Source: Puffinus mauretanicus
Lineage: Eukaryota; Chordata; Aves; Procellariiformes; Procellariidae
Assembly (NCBI GenBank): GCA_023333565.1
Contig: JAJKFH010003229.1
Span: 3,012,001-3,076,000, forward strand
DNA: 64,000 bases
Direction: 5' to 3'
Under the pieces are notes generated by a model. It was not told the origin of the DNA and did no database searches. It saw only the letters and a list, made by a program, of their open reading frames with translations. Made by a program: the position numbers and the translations under genes. Below are positions 1 through 12,400 of this stretch, piece after piece (position 1 is the stretch's first letter; every line of letters begins with the position of its first letter).

Positions 1-540
1 GCACGAAATGCTAGAGAAGGGAAACGGCCGTAGGTCTGAGTAAGGCAGCAACATCAAATGGCTGATTTAGAAAACACAGGGAACATACCGCCCTTTCAAA
101 AGCAGGTGGAAATGAATAAGCTCTAAGAGTATAAGGCATGTCAATACAGTGGTATATTAACCAATTTGCTACAAAAGTGGAACATGTTGACTTTGTTTCC
201 TGCTAAAAAATGTCAAATGTCTATTTTTATGATTTTTAAAAAATTTTTGTAAATGCTAGAGTTGAAACATATGGCAAGACCTCTCTCTTCCAATATAACA
301 GATTAAAAGCTTGAATAAATATGTTGAAGCAGATTGATGGATGCACTGGCCTTTTGCTTCCGCTGTGCCTTCAGCAGGTTTAGCAAAGATTATTCTGTCA
401 TTTCTTGACTACTGTATATGACAGAGCTAGCAATGTGATACCATTTCACCCACTGATCAGTATTTGCTCAATAAATATAAGTGGCCAAAGGCAAATTCCT
501 TTCTAGCCCCAGAGATAGTGAAGAATTGCAGTATTTAATG

Positions 541-596
541 CCCAATCCAAAGCCTCAAGGGAAAGATCTTTATGATTTCAGTGGATTTGGATCTAC
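541..596. repeat. Old palindromic repeat relic (copy 1)
   Basis: Left arm CCCAATCCAAAGCCTCAAGG and right arm GATTTCAGTGGATTTGGATC are diverged inverted repeats around a GAAAGATCTTTAT centre. The core (ATCCAAAGCC with a near-complement GGxTTTGGAT) recurs at 21201, 55930 and 61027. The family name is not known to me with certainty. Confidence 0.55.
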
Positions 597-2215
597 GCCT
601 TGTGAGGGCAGAAATTATAACCACCTTGATTTATTCAGATAAATATTTACTTAACATAGACGCAGTCTGAAAGCATCTTCAGGTTTTTTTGCCTTTAGAT
701 TTACATACACAGCATGGCTGAGGGCTGATGTGAGAAAACTCCCGGCAAGGGGCTGGCTCAGGCAGTTTGGTTTGCGTTGAACATTTGTGGAAAGCACCAG
801 ACAGATGGCTTGGGGGTCTGACATCGGCCGTCCACAGAGCCCTTCGCATTGCTGCACCGCCCTGCCAGTGTGTTTCGGTTCTACCCGGGAGGGATCCGCT
901 TTCAGATCCTCTCTGCCAGGATTGCCAGCGAAGCTGCCAAGTAAGTCTAAGACAAAATCTGCTGACTTCTCCCGTGTACTGAAGGTCTCTATCTGCCGTC
1001 AGATGCTCAGTCATTTCAGACCCAGGCTGGACTCTTTTTCTTTGGTTGTTAACCGAGGCAGAGATGGTGTTGCCTTTGTACCAAACCCAGCAGATTAGTT
1101 TGTGCCTGCTGAGTGTGGATTTGGGGTAATAACTGTATAATTTCAAACAAACTTTGTGTTTGTGTCCCTGGGTGCCATTGCTTTCGCCTTTCACAAACTT
1201 TTTTTCCAAAGGATGCTTAATGGGGGGGGTCATGCCATTTTTTTTTTTAATTATTTTTTCAAGCATTTATCAATCATTCCCTTTGTTTCCAAAACCAGAT
1301 CAGGTTGGGAAACTGATCTGGAAAGTAACACGAAATAAGATGTTGAATATTATGAATGCCTGTGCCAGGAATACAGTAAATAACCAGTGTCCTTGAATTT
1401 GCACCAAGGTGGCTGAGTTAATCAAAAAGCAGTTCTGCTCGTTGTTACTGACTTGATATGCTTTTATCGGCTGGCAGCAGGGAAGAGGAGAACAACTATG
1501 AAGAACATGGAGCGACACAGTCAGAGTCCATACAAAATACACCAGGAAACCACTCTACATCTGGGTAAAAGAATGACACTGCAGGTCAACCTTGATTAGA
1601 GCGATGGAGGAGGTCGGAGGGGCACTGGAAGAATGAGGCCAAGGTAGTACATCACTATGGTGAATCTGGGGGATTTATTGCAGTTTAGTGACAAGTTTGA
1701 GAGGTGTCATATGCCCTTCTCAGCAAGCCTGTGCTCTGAACCAATTGTAATTTGGTTTAAATCAATTCAGCATAACACGAAATGCCTAGAGTCAAAAGTG
1801 AGATTGGTTCAATAGTGTTCTGCATGTCAGGTAGGATGATCTATTCACCAGTAATGAGGGAAATGGGGGCCTTTGTGCCTTAGCCTGATTCACTGAAGAT
1901 TAAAACAAGGTCATTAAGCATGTGCTTTATAAGAACACGAAGAGAGTGCTATAGGATGTTTTGCACTGGTTTACCCTGTAGCATTAAAATCCCTCTCAAA
2001 ACAACACAAAACCAAAACCTTTTTTAACTGTATATGTGGGAGGGGTGGGAAATAATAAGACCTATGTGAAATACGTACAAAATATAATTCTAAGTGTTGT
2101 AAGAAATTTTTATCTTGTGACTCTAGAACACTTTAAACGTGGTAAATGCAGTTGTTATCTTCTTCTTACAGCATGGCAACTGTGAGTTGCACTTCCAGTG
2201 GGGAACAGCGCATGG

Positions 2216-2270
2216 GGCTGGTCTCTGACTCCCACTTCAGTGCCCTATCCACCAGGCAGAGGCACCTCAC
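2216..2270 (-). mobile_element. MIR-like SINE relic (5' part)
   Basis: On the minus strand this reads CTGGTGGATAGGGCACTGAA followed by GTGGGAGTCAGAGACC. It resembles the tRNA-related 5' part of MIR (GTGGTTAGAGCACTGGACTG, GGGAGTCAGGAGACC type). Orientation and family are assigned from memory. Confidence 0.55.
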
Positions 2271-4120
2271 GTTAAAAGAGGGCTGAGATTCCTGGGGTAA
2301 TTTAGATCTTTTATAAACAAGCTTTGTTCCAATTTCCATGTGTTAGTGAATGACAGCATCCACTTAATTATCTATATTATTTTCTGTAAGGAGCTAATAA
2401 CACACTTGTCAAGATTTTGAGTCAACAATGCTCGAACATTGGCTGCACAGTACGTATTTTGTGGGAGACAAAAAAACCCACCCCAACCCTGCACGTTAAA
2501 GCAGTCCTTGCTGCTGATGCTAATACACATTCGAAATGGTGCAAATTTACCACTCATGTTGAATCTTAGGTGAATCAGGAATGATAACAGCTAAGAAAAG
2601 GATTGCTTTTGCTGCAGCCAGGAGCTTCTACTCTAAGAGGAGAAAAGCACAGCTCCCGGGAAATAGAATAATAATTAAAAAAAAAGATTTTGGTGAAAAA
2701 GCTGAATTCTGCCAAGATATTTTCACTATTTGGAATTAACAGTGTCTCGACTTGGGATGAAACTTATTCTACTGGAAAAATTCATACTCTCGGATAGACT
2801 GTTGTCTCTAAACTGCAATATGAGAGTCACTATCCAAACCCAAAGGTTGAGTCTGAAAACCCAGCCCAAAGGTTTTTTTGCATCACTGTGTACAAACCTT
2901 CTTCCACACTTTATATAAATGTTTAGAAACCTCGCCAGCAGCCTTGGTACAGAGAAAAATAAACAGAGTGCTTCATTAAAAATGAAAAGAGAACCAGTCT
3001 GGAGAGCTGTGTGGGAGCAATTACATTTAAAGTCTCAATTAACCCATCAGCAATTATCATTCGGAGTCAAGCCAGTGTATGCAGAGCAAAGGACAACGTC
3101 GTCTCCAGCCGACATGAGCTGGTGGTGTTACCTGTGTTAGGGATTTTTGGACACCCACAGCAGCCACCTCCTAGGCGGCAGTGGAGGAAGCCCTGTGGTG
3201 CCCATCGGGAGCCCACCTTTGCTGGCTGAGGGTTGGGACAAGGCCATCCCTCCTCCCTCTGGGGCCCACCAAGTCCCCCTCGGTCTCCAGCACGGGCCCC
3301 GGCTGGTGGTGGCAGGGTTCGGTTGCCAGCAACAGTGCCGTCCGGCTAGTGTGAAATATGGCCAAAAGCGCCTATGGCTTTGGGCTCCTTCCTATGGTCT
3401 CTGCAAGTCAAGGAACTCTCCCTGCCCTACAGCTCTGCATCTTCAGGAGAATTTGTAAGCAGTGAAGTAAGGAAAACGACATGGATTTTTTTTTTTCAGA
3501 GGCATTCTTCCCTGAGTGTCCTGAAGGAATGTGAATTTTATTTGTCTTTTGTTTGAATGCAGAACCTGTTTCATGCAGAACTTTCTGTTTTCAAACAAAG
3601 ATGCTATAACTCACTTAGTCCCCTGTAGCCTCACCATTTCAGCACAATTTATGATAAGCAGTTAGGGATGTTAGGGAAAAAGAACCAATCTAATCTCAAA
3701 GAATTTTTAACATCTCCACTCTTGTTGAGGTTATTACTCAAGTACCTTCTTTCCTCTCTCCCTCATGTCACGTTTATTAAAAGCAGTGCATGTAAGATAA
3801 GTCTAGGTTTTATCCTTATATATGAATTTACCACACCAAGTTGCAGTGGCAAGAACTGAAGATAATGTGCACTTAAAATACTCACTTCCATTCAGATAAT
3901 TATTGCCAGTCCCAAATTTCTACCCCATACCTCGAAATGCAAAGTATGCACTGTAAAATAATAAAACAATCTTAGTAGTTCTGTTTTAACTTTGACTTAA
4001 ATAATCTTGAGAGTAGTGATTTGTACCCCAAGCACAGGAGGTTCAAGCTGAGGAGAATGGACTTTTCTACATCCCTGTCAAATTAGCTTTTTGTCATTGT
4101 TTTAAAAAAGATCTGGTTAC

Positions 4121-4228
4121 CTTCTCTGTTCCTTCCTCCTTGAGGCTAATAATGTCCAAATCAAAATCCTTCCGTAAGCCGTCCGTTTTGTTGAAGGTTA
4201 TGCGCCCTGTCAAGCCATCCCACCGTGC
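4121..4228 (-). CDS. GRIK1: GRIK1 exon 8 (108 bp), end of the ATD
   Basis: Encodes residues 328-363, starting [20 protein letters not shown] and ending SLKEEGTEK. This is the C-terminal strand region of the ATD before the linker to the S1 ligand-binding segment. The sequence [11 protein letters not shown] is a kainate-receptor signature and includes the sequon NKT (N340). GTEK at the end is GluK1-like; GluK2 has GLEK. The acceptor is TTTGTGTTCACACAG above 4228 and the donor is GTAACC below 4121. It is phase 0 at both ends, with the usual 108 bp. In mammals the next exon is a 45 bp alternatively used cassette (GluK1-1 versus GluK1-2); I see neither it nor any ligand-binding-domain exon in the 4120 bases that remain. 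Confidence 0.96.
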
Positions 4229-7200
4229 CTGTGTGAACACAAAAACATTCTTCCCTGTAATGATTAGTAGGAACTACTCTGAAGCCATAACAAATGTTGC
4301 ATTTTAAATTAAGCGTAGCATTGAATCACTTCCAAATTTTTAAACATATGTGGCTTTGTTACTTCGATAAAAAAACCTTTCTTCAACTTTTTCTTATTTA
4401 GTTTCTCTTCAATACATTTTGTATTTTACAATCAGGCACAAGTTTGTGACAGTTTATATATATTGATTTATGCATGTCTAGTACCGTATATAAAAAGATA
4501 TACTGAAGCGAGAGAAAGAGAGAATAAAATATGTGTTACACATGCCCAAAGACAGGGCAGTTTTGCACTGCGTAAGAAATCACTAAGAAATTTAAAAAGA
4601 AGTCTGCTTTGTCCAAGTTTTGGGTCTGAACTGTGGAGTACGACAGTCTAAATCCACCAGCCTCGCTGCAGAGATCCTCTTTACCCCAGCCCAGGACCTT
4701 TCAAGTTCTCCATGACGAATGGGTGACAACTGGCAATCGATGCTGAATGGGAGTCCCCAGAAGGTCCTTATTGAAGGAAGGTAGCTAACCATCCCAAACC
4801 GCCACAGCTTTCTCAACACTTCAGTTGTGCATTTCCTAGTCCCGTGTGAGAGATACTGCCTCTGCTACTCAGGGCCCAGCAAGCCAAATTTTTCCAGGAA
4901 GAGGTAAACAAAAGAAGAGCTTTTGTCATCCTTGCTTGATTTCTTGGACAGGTTGTGGTTAAATGTCGCCCACCAGCATTAGACTCCTAATGTCCTGGAC
5001 TTTGCTGAATTGTTTCGCTAATCCCTACTCAGTTTGCATCCCCAAGGAAAAAGACACAAGTTCCCAAGTAAACAAACGAGGTGTATCATTCCTAATAGGA
5101 GCACTGCCACTGCCTGTGATTGGTGGCATCGATGGCATGATGATGATGGCTCTAAAAGCAGGCTTTCAGGAAAAATTCACCCAGTTACAGAGACCTAATA
5201 AAAACTTTGTAGTGTAAGGTACACAGAAGCCTTACATACGTGTTTGAAGTACGAGTTGCATATGATCGGGTTTGGTCCAGGCAGCATTTTACTGTTCTAT
5301 CATAATTAAGTGAAATCACATTTTCCTTGTTTTAAACATTAGCATCAGGAGTAAGTTAAAGTGGTGGACTTTGTACATCAGTCTGTATAGCCATGATGGT
5401 TCCCTGCGCTGGGGAACGCTTCTTCAGTGCAGCAGGATCAATGTCCAGAACTAACTTCCTCCGCAATTTAAGTTTTCTGTATCTTATAAGCTTCCCAGCA
5501 AGCTCACTTTCTTTTAAATGAGATCTATCTGTCTCTCATATAGCCCCCACTTCGTCCTCAAAGCTGAAGCTTATCTATAAAGGAAAGTATTTGATGGATT
5601 TCAAACGGCAGATGATTTTTATAATCTATTTTTGGGAGCTCCCACATTAGATTAAATTCTTCAAAGATACAAGAAAGGCTGATGATAAATGATGGCACAG
5701 TTTCTTCATGTGTGTCAGCCATATAATTCTTAAATTACCAGCTTTTCTACAGCGCATTGTTATTTGCTTCATTTAATTTGTAGATGGATGGCATAAGGAA
5801 AGCTGCATTAAAAATCAGCAGACTTACAGAATGGTGTCTCCCCTTCCTGTTAAATCTAAATTCTAGCTCTGAATCTGCAGGATTTAATCTCAGATGCTGG
5901 GGTATTATCACCATGTGTCTCAGACAAATCTGGTGCATCTAGAATTTTGTGGACATACAGCAGGATTTTGAAGCATGCTTAAGTAAAATAAGAATGGAAA
6001 AGCACAAATGCAACAAACTTGCTATGAGACTTTCCATCTTAATGACGCAGGAACGTACGAAAATCTCAGCTGTAAACAGTGAAACAGTTGTGGGTTTTTA
6101 CGCTGATATAATTAAGATAGCAGGAGGGGACACGTATGAATGCATTTCATTATATAATATCTCTTTTCCAGTCTGTCTTTTTATTACTCTGACATGACCC
6201 CCATTTCTTATTCATAAAGATGGAACATTTTTTAAAATATGATCTTTAGAGATCAATTCCTCCTCAGAGGGCAATTTGCTTCTGTGAAATGCTCACATTT
6301 ATTGATTACATATCAGATGCTCAGCTTCTCTGCTAACATGATATGATTTTGAATAAAGGAACCAATATGTTATTTTTGGAAATGGTATCAGGAGCCTACA
6401 TCTCCATTCTTGTCGAAAAGATTTATATGGTGAAATGCTAGCTCACTTTTAAAAATAGGCATTGGTGCTTCTACCCCCCCCTAAAAAAAATGAAAGGAAT
6501 AAATTCTACAAGCGACGTAGGTGTATGCTTAAATTTCAAGGTAGCTGAGAAGTGCATATAGCCTTTGTCTGATGTAAGCCCTACTCAGACCATCAAATAA
6601 TGACCCAAATGTGACTTAAATTATAAACAGGAGTCAGGGAGTGTTTCTCAGCAGAGTTAAACTTAAATGTTGAAGGGGTTTTTCAGACTCTAATTGTGAG
6701 GCAGATGCTTCAAATACCATTTGAATTCTAAATTTAATTTCTGATTTTGATTTTATTTATTTTATTTATTCTAAAAAAACCCAACATTTCGTTTGAGCAT
6801 AATTTTATTTCTGACTTCAAGACAGTTGTGGCACCTGTGTGTGCAGCACATCTAGACAGACAGGTGATGTTTCTTTCCTGATCAGAAACAAAAGTTTTCC
6901 TTAAGAAACAAAGGGAGGCATAAGCTAGGAACCTACGGTCCATCCCAGGCCTTCTGAAGTCTGTGATAAAACTTCCAAGCTTTTAATATGATTTGAGTCC
7001 TAAAGCACAACCGCCTGCTGCATGCAAAGAAAGTGAAATGTATCATTGCTGCAAAATCATAGCTGCATACCCCCACTTCTAGATGCCCGTCAGGTAAATC
7101 AAGGATGGGAGTGCCTATAGGCGCCATGTTCAGGCAAACACAATAGGCAGCAGTCGCACGGTTCTCAAATGCAATCAATGAACAGAAATGAAGCAGAACT

Positions 7201-10200
7201 TTCTGAATAGTCAGAAACCGCACAACTGCTTAACACAGCAAAGAGATTTCATGTTTTTATACGCAAGATTTATAGCAATTTTAATGTTTCTAGTGACACT
7301 CCATGTTAAATATTACAGGATATAATAAAAGTTGAATCAGAACCTAATCATGCAATTCATCAAAAGAAATTGCTTTTTTGCACTCTGTCCTTGCTTTAAT
7401 ATTAGAGGAACTAAGGGCACAATTTGAAACTCTTAGGCAGATAATGTATTTTCGATTTTGTTTGTATAAGTTTGAGTAGAGCCTGCAGCTTAATTAAAAA
7501 ATGTGATTTTCAGTGGCTTCTGTTTGTAATGTCCTTTGCTTGTCTTAGATTTCATTTATGCAAGGTTGCAGGCTGCCTCTGACAACAGAACCGTGAGGAA
7601 ATGCTATTCTTTCGGGAGTTTGGTTTGCAGCAGTAGGGCAATGCAGTGTTCGTCTGGGTTCAAAATAAGGTCTCACACTCTTCAATACCGTGTTTTATCA
7701 GATAATTATTATTCCTATTTCTAAGTTATAAACATTTGATGACTTTCTCCTGTTTATTAAACAAAATGGGGAATTAACCCAATATGTTGGTTTCAACTGG
7801 TAATTGAGAAGCAAACCAAACAGGACCCGCAGCTCCTCAGACCCTTTCTTACTAAGCATTGAAAAGGTAGTAGATAGAACAGATTACAGATAATTCTTCA
7901 GTCATCTCTGAAGGCTGTCAGGTACCTGACGTGGCAAAAATGTCCAAAGCAACCTAATTAAAACCGGGAAACTTTATATTTTTACTACTTTAAAAATTTG
8001 AGATCGTGAGTAAACTACAGACTGAAATCTGGGGTTTAATATTCAAATTACAATATTGGTTTCCATATAAACTATTGATGGAAATTTATAACAACTGGAA
8101 AATGAAGCTGACTCAGCTTCTAAGGCAAACATTCCAGACGCTTGCTATCGATTCACACTACCATCATACGGTCTTTACATCAATTTCCACTGCATCCTCC
8201 TGAATCAATTACTATAGCAGCCTTAGTTTCAGCCAAAGCCAATCACCAGTTCAATCACAGAATCAATTAGTTCAGCTGCTACCAGACTTACTAAGGTAAA
8301 ACAGGTACATTTCATATTCTGTTTCTTTTGTCTCCACCAGACCTCACTTAAATTTCCAGATTTGTATTAGCAAGATGTAACTAGATCAAGAAGTCACAAT
8401 GCAACAGTGTATATAATGCATTGACTGAATAAATATTCAGCTTTATAATACAGCCTCAATGGGATATAGCCAATTTTGTAGATACTGTGTTGTACTACTG
8501 TACACAAAAGTGTCAACCTTTCTCAGACAAATTGATTGCGTTATTATATATTTGTTTTTTCTTACTCAACATAAGTTTATCCAAATATTTTAGTTAAACA
8601 TTTGTCTGCCTATGGCATATTTTCTCTTTCTGAGCCCAGTGTTGCAGTGACAGATACTGAATAGTTGTGTTTCAGATTAGAAAACTTTAAATTTTTCAAG
8701 GTCCCTTTTGAAGTGTCCAAAGTGCCCTGGAAATACAAAAATGCAAAGGAATAATCTTATTTTAACTTTTTAAGCTATTACGTTTCATAATGTTTCATAA
8801 TGTGCAGACATTTCCGCTCTTCTATTAATTTTCCACTTATTCCAATAACTTCTGGAAAAAAAGTTTTTCTGAACCTGTTTTTTAGACCTCCATTTGTAAT
8901 TTAATCAAGCGATCTCTTTAGAGTTTCAAACTCAAGCTTTAACCTTTTATTGTTCCCACTGTTCAAAAAATAAGACTCCCCATTTTGAACGCATGTCCAG
9001 AGTTAATGTTAGAAGAAAACATCTGAGACACGAATACGCACTCCCAAATGCAAATAAAACTGTGACTATATCACTTACAAAATATGTGTACATATTGAAT
9101 CTGCTTTAAATGGTATAAGAAGAAACTGTCATAACTCTTAATAAATTTTTAAAATATGTAGACAAAAGGAGTTGATAAAAGTTCTGGGTGAAAAGCCAAG
9201 AAGAAAAGCTATTTTAGCACATTGTTGTGGCAGAAGATGAACCGTTCTGTTTTTCAGCTCCAAAACCCTGCACAATACCAGGTTCAAGCCTGAGATTGTA
9301 CAAGATATTCAGACGCTTTGCATCTGCCACTGAAATCTGAATTATTGTGTAATATGAAAGTATCGTAAATTGACGATAAACCACATCTTATGTGAAGACT
9401 ATTCTTGGATATAAGTGCAATGCTAAATGACAGTCGTCTTCATTCAAAAGCCTTACAAATGCACCTGGGCACACAAGAACAACCCCTGCTGCAATTGACT
9501 TGAGAAATTCCCGAAGTAGTCAATGGGCCATATTTAGCTATTTATTTTGTAAAACAGTCTCTGTACTTTTTATTTCTCTCTTTTTTTTTTTTCCTTCTCT
9601 TGCTGTTTATGTGTAACTTGAACGTTTTGAAACCTTATCCTTAAGGCATGCAATCAGCAGAGTTTTTCTACAGATTTAATGGGAGCTTGGAACAGAAATT
9701 GGTTAGCTGGACTCTTCAGTATGGGAGAAGTACATTCAGAACCTAGAGTGAAGTCTAATTGAAGATAAGAATATTTTCCTGCGTACTCAGTTTTGTCAAT
9801 GGGATTATCTTGACCTTTGGTAGGTTGCTTTCCCAAGCATGTTAAAGGTAACCTACAAAGGCAAGTAATTGGACTGATTTTCTTTTTTTCTTTTTTGTTT
9901 ATGATGGATATGTAGGCCAAGTATATTTGTATTTTTAATTCTTGGTGTTATAATCTGTTTACTTATTATCAGAAGTTACTAGGCAAAGCTGAACATCAGT
10001 TTTTGATTTAATGTACATTTTTAATTAACCACAGTTGTGAAGTAAAAGGTATTAACTTACACCACCATTATGGTGTTGTTTTTCTTTCTTTTTTTAGTGA
10101 TAATGAAACAATAGAAAAAAATTATTGGCAATCATCTGACCTGGAATTCAGGAAGCATTAGTATTCAACTCCCCAAATTATATTTGCATATTTACCATTG

Positions 10201-12319
10201 CACAGTGGCAGAGACACATCATAGTCTTTTTAGACCTATATATCCTCTAAAGGAATGTATTTTATGTTTGGACTGAGATTAGGAAATTCATTCTGCTTCT
10301 GTGCTGGTCTACCAAAATGAGCAACTTGCAAGGAAACCAGTCTTGACCTGAAGAGAGACTTCACATCATAATTTCCTTTAGCCACCACCTTACTAGAACA
10401 TTTTACTTCAGCTAAACATTAACAACCTAGAGTGAATGACAGCAAAGCAACCTCTGCAAGTGCTAGTGTCTCCATCCCACTTCAGGTACGGCATCCTTCA
10501 GCTTTTAAGAAAAGGTGGCAGATGACTACATATGGGGATCTCAAATGGCATATCAGGTGTACCAGAGTGACAGACCTGTTCTGTTTAGTCAGCATTACTT
10601 GCTTATAAAGAAGGTGAACATCTACTTTAGTTTTAAACTGATAATCCAAAATTTCTGATGAGGGCTGTGGTGCTAATGGACATCCAAATGCAATCCAAAT
10701 GCAGAGGTGGGCAATGATGTCTCCTTCATTGGGTCTTAGACTTATTAACAGAGCAGAACTCTGATGGTTACAGAATTATTGACAATGATTAATTCACATA
10801 TACAGAGGACATCGATTGTGGTGTTTGATGGCAAGGGACAAGACAGTGAGTGAGCTCTTTTTCTCATGATTTATTTTTTTCCCCACTCCAAATGTTTCCT
10901 TCTTGACTACAAAATCAGATACCTGAAAAATTTATAAAACATAGGCATACCTAAACCTACTGTGGCCACATGCTCAGAATACCACAGTTCACTTTTCTAC
11001 AACAAAATCTTCCAATACTGTAAATAACAATACCACTATATACTAACCAAAATGGTAATGACCAAGGAAAAATTTACTTTAGTTTTCCTTTGGTTTTTTT
11101 TCCTTTTGGAAGATAAAGCTCCTGCTTTATTAGAATTGCAGAGACAGTTGATAGATTTAAGTGCTAGTGATACTGCTTCTAGTTACAGTGGAAATCATAA
11201 TGTGCTCTGAGCCACACGTCAACTTATCAGTTCTTACAATTAATCCTCTTATTAAAAGAGTTCCTCAAGGATTATGGAATATAGTGAGTTAGTGTATGAC
11301 TTTTCCATTATCCTGGTCCAAATCTAGCAAAACAGATGTAATAAAAAGAATTTCGACATTCGCCATTACAGGGTTTTATCTACCCCACTGAAAACCATGA
11401 TGCTTCATAGTCTCTTTACTCAGAAGAGGTCCAGGACTGGAACAGTCCCGGGCTTTTACTAAGCAGCACTGGAATGGAAAAGAGGAGGTGTGGGGGAGGC
11501 TTATTCTTAGGAAGGGGTTTAGGCAGCTGTTGTAAGACTGAGCACACGCCTGCCTTGAAACAAGAGAGAAATGGTGTGTAAATAGAGAAGGGGGATTTCT
11601 TAGGAAAGTCACAGGCTGTTCCATGAGCCACTGAAGAGCACTCATTTCCAGAGCAGTGGTTGAACTTAATGACGTTCCAGGGTAGTCATATAAAAGGTTT
11701 TTGGTGTGACAAATGAACCCTGAATACTTGAGGATGACGGCTTAGGTGGATTCATTTCAGAGCGTATGTTTGAAAAGCCTTTGAGTTCCTTTAAAGCTTA
11801 CACCTACCAGATTGCTTTATATCAATACCAGAGATGAGGGAGTGGGTGTGGAGAATCAGAAGGGAAGGTCAAACTTTGCCAGTTGTTCTTCCTAGCAAGA
11901 GCAGAGTCTATCTTACCATGCATGAACACGACTGTCACTGAAGTGTCTGGGTGGGATTACTGTTGACTACAAACTTGGAATTACACTACTGTGTTAATGG
12001 GATTGGGATCCCATTGTAACAGATACTGCTTGTATAGGCAAGACAGTATGTAGAGAAATCCTGTTCCACACAGCTAACAGACTAAATACACTAACTAGAT
12101 GAAAGCAGTCATCCATCTTTTACAGAGGGGAATCACAGCATTTCCAGCTACAAGATGACCACCTAGATTTTAGGTCCTGCTGCTTTTGTTTTAGAGTGAT
12201 GTGGTAGCTACAAGCATGGATGGTGAACAGCCTGATCATGTCAGCATGTTGGAAGTGCCTACCGAGCAATGACCAGTTTTGCCTTATCAGGAAACCACAG
12301 CACAGGTTTTGGAGCTGTC

Positions 12320-12400
12320 CTGAAGTGATTTGCTCATGGTTGCACAGAGCCTATGGCAGAGCCAGGAGCCAAAGCCAAAGCTCAGGTATTCTCACTCATC
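12320..12400 (-). mobile_element. MIR-like SINE relic
   Basis: The plus strand reads CTGAAGTGATTTGCTCATGG, then TTGCACAGAGCCTATGGCAG and AGCCAGGAGCC. This resembles the reverse complement of the MIR core (the segment usually read as AAGTGACTTGCCCAAGGTCA, then CACAGCTAG, GGCAGAGC). It is diverged as expected for an insertion predating amniote radiation. Assigned from memory of the consensus, so boundaries are approximate. Confidence 0.6.

Larger units (their letters stand above)
1..4120 (-). other. GRIK1 intron 8 (partial)
   Basis: Noncoding sequence following exon 8. It contains an old palindromic repeat relic near 541-596, a MIR-like relic at 2216-2270, a GC-rich patch at about 740-1000 and another at about 3140-3370. 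Short open frames here (the largest is 195 codons, 679-1266 minus) show no recognisable domain and are judged to be chance. Confidence 0.85.

Noticed and set aside
679..1266. 195-codon minus-strand open frame, the longest in the window
   Set aside because: Its residues show no domain, it is rich in simple K, Q, R and W stretches, it overlaps other open frames on the opposite strand in a GC-richer patch, and it sits in an intron. Best explained by chance.
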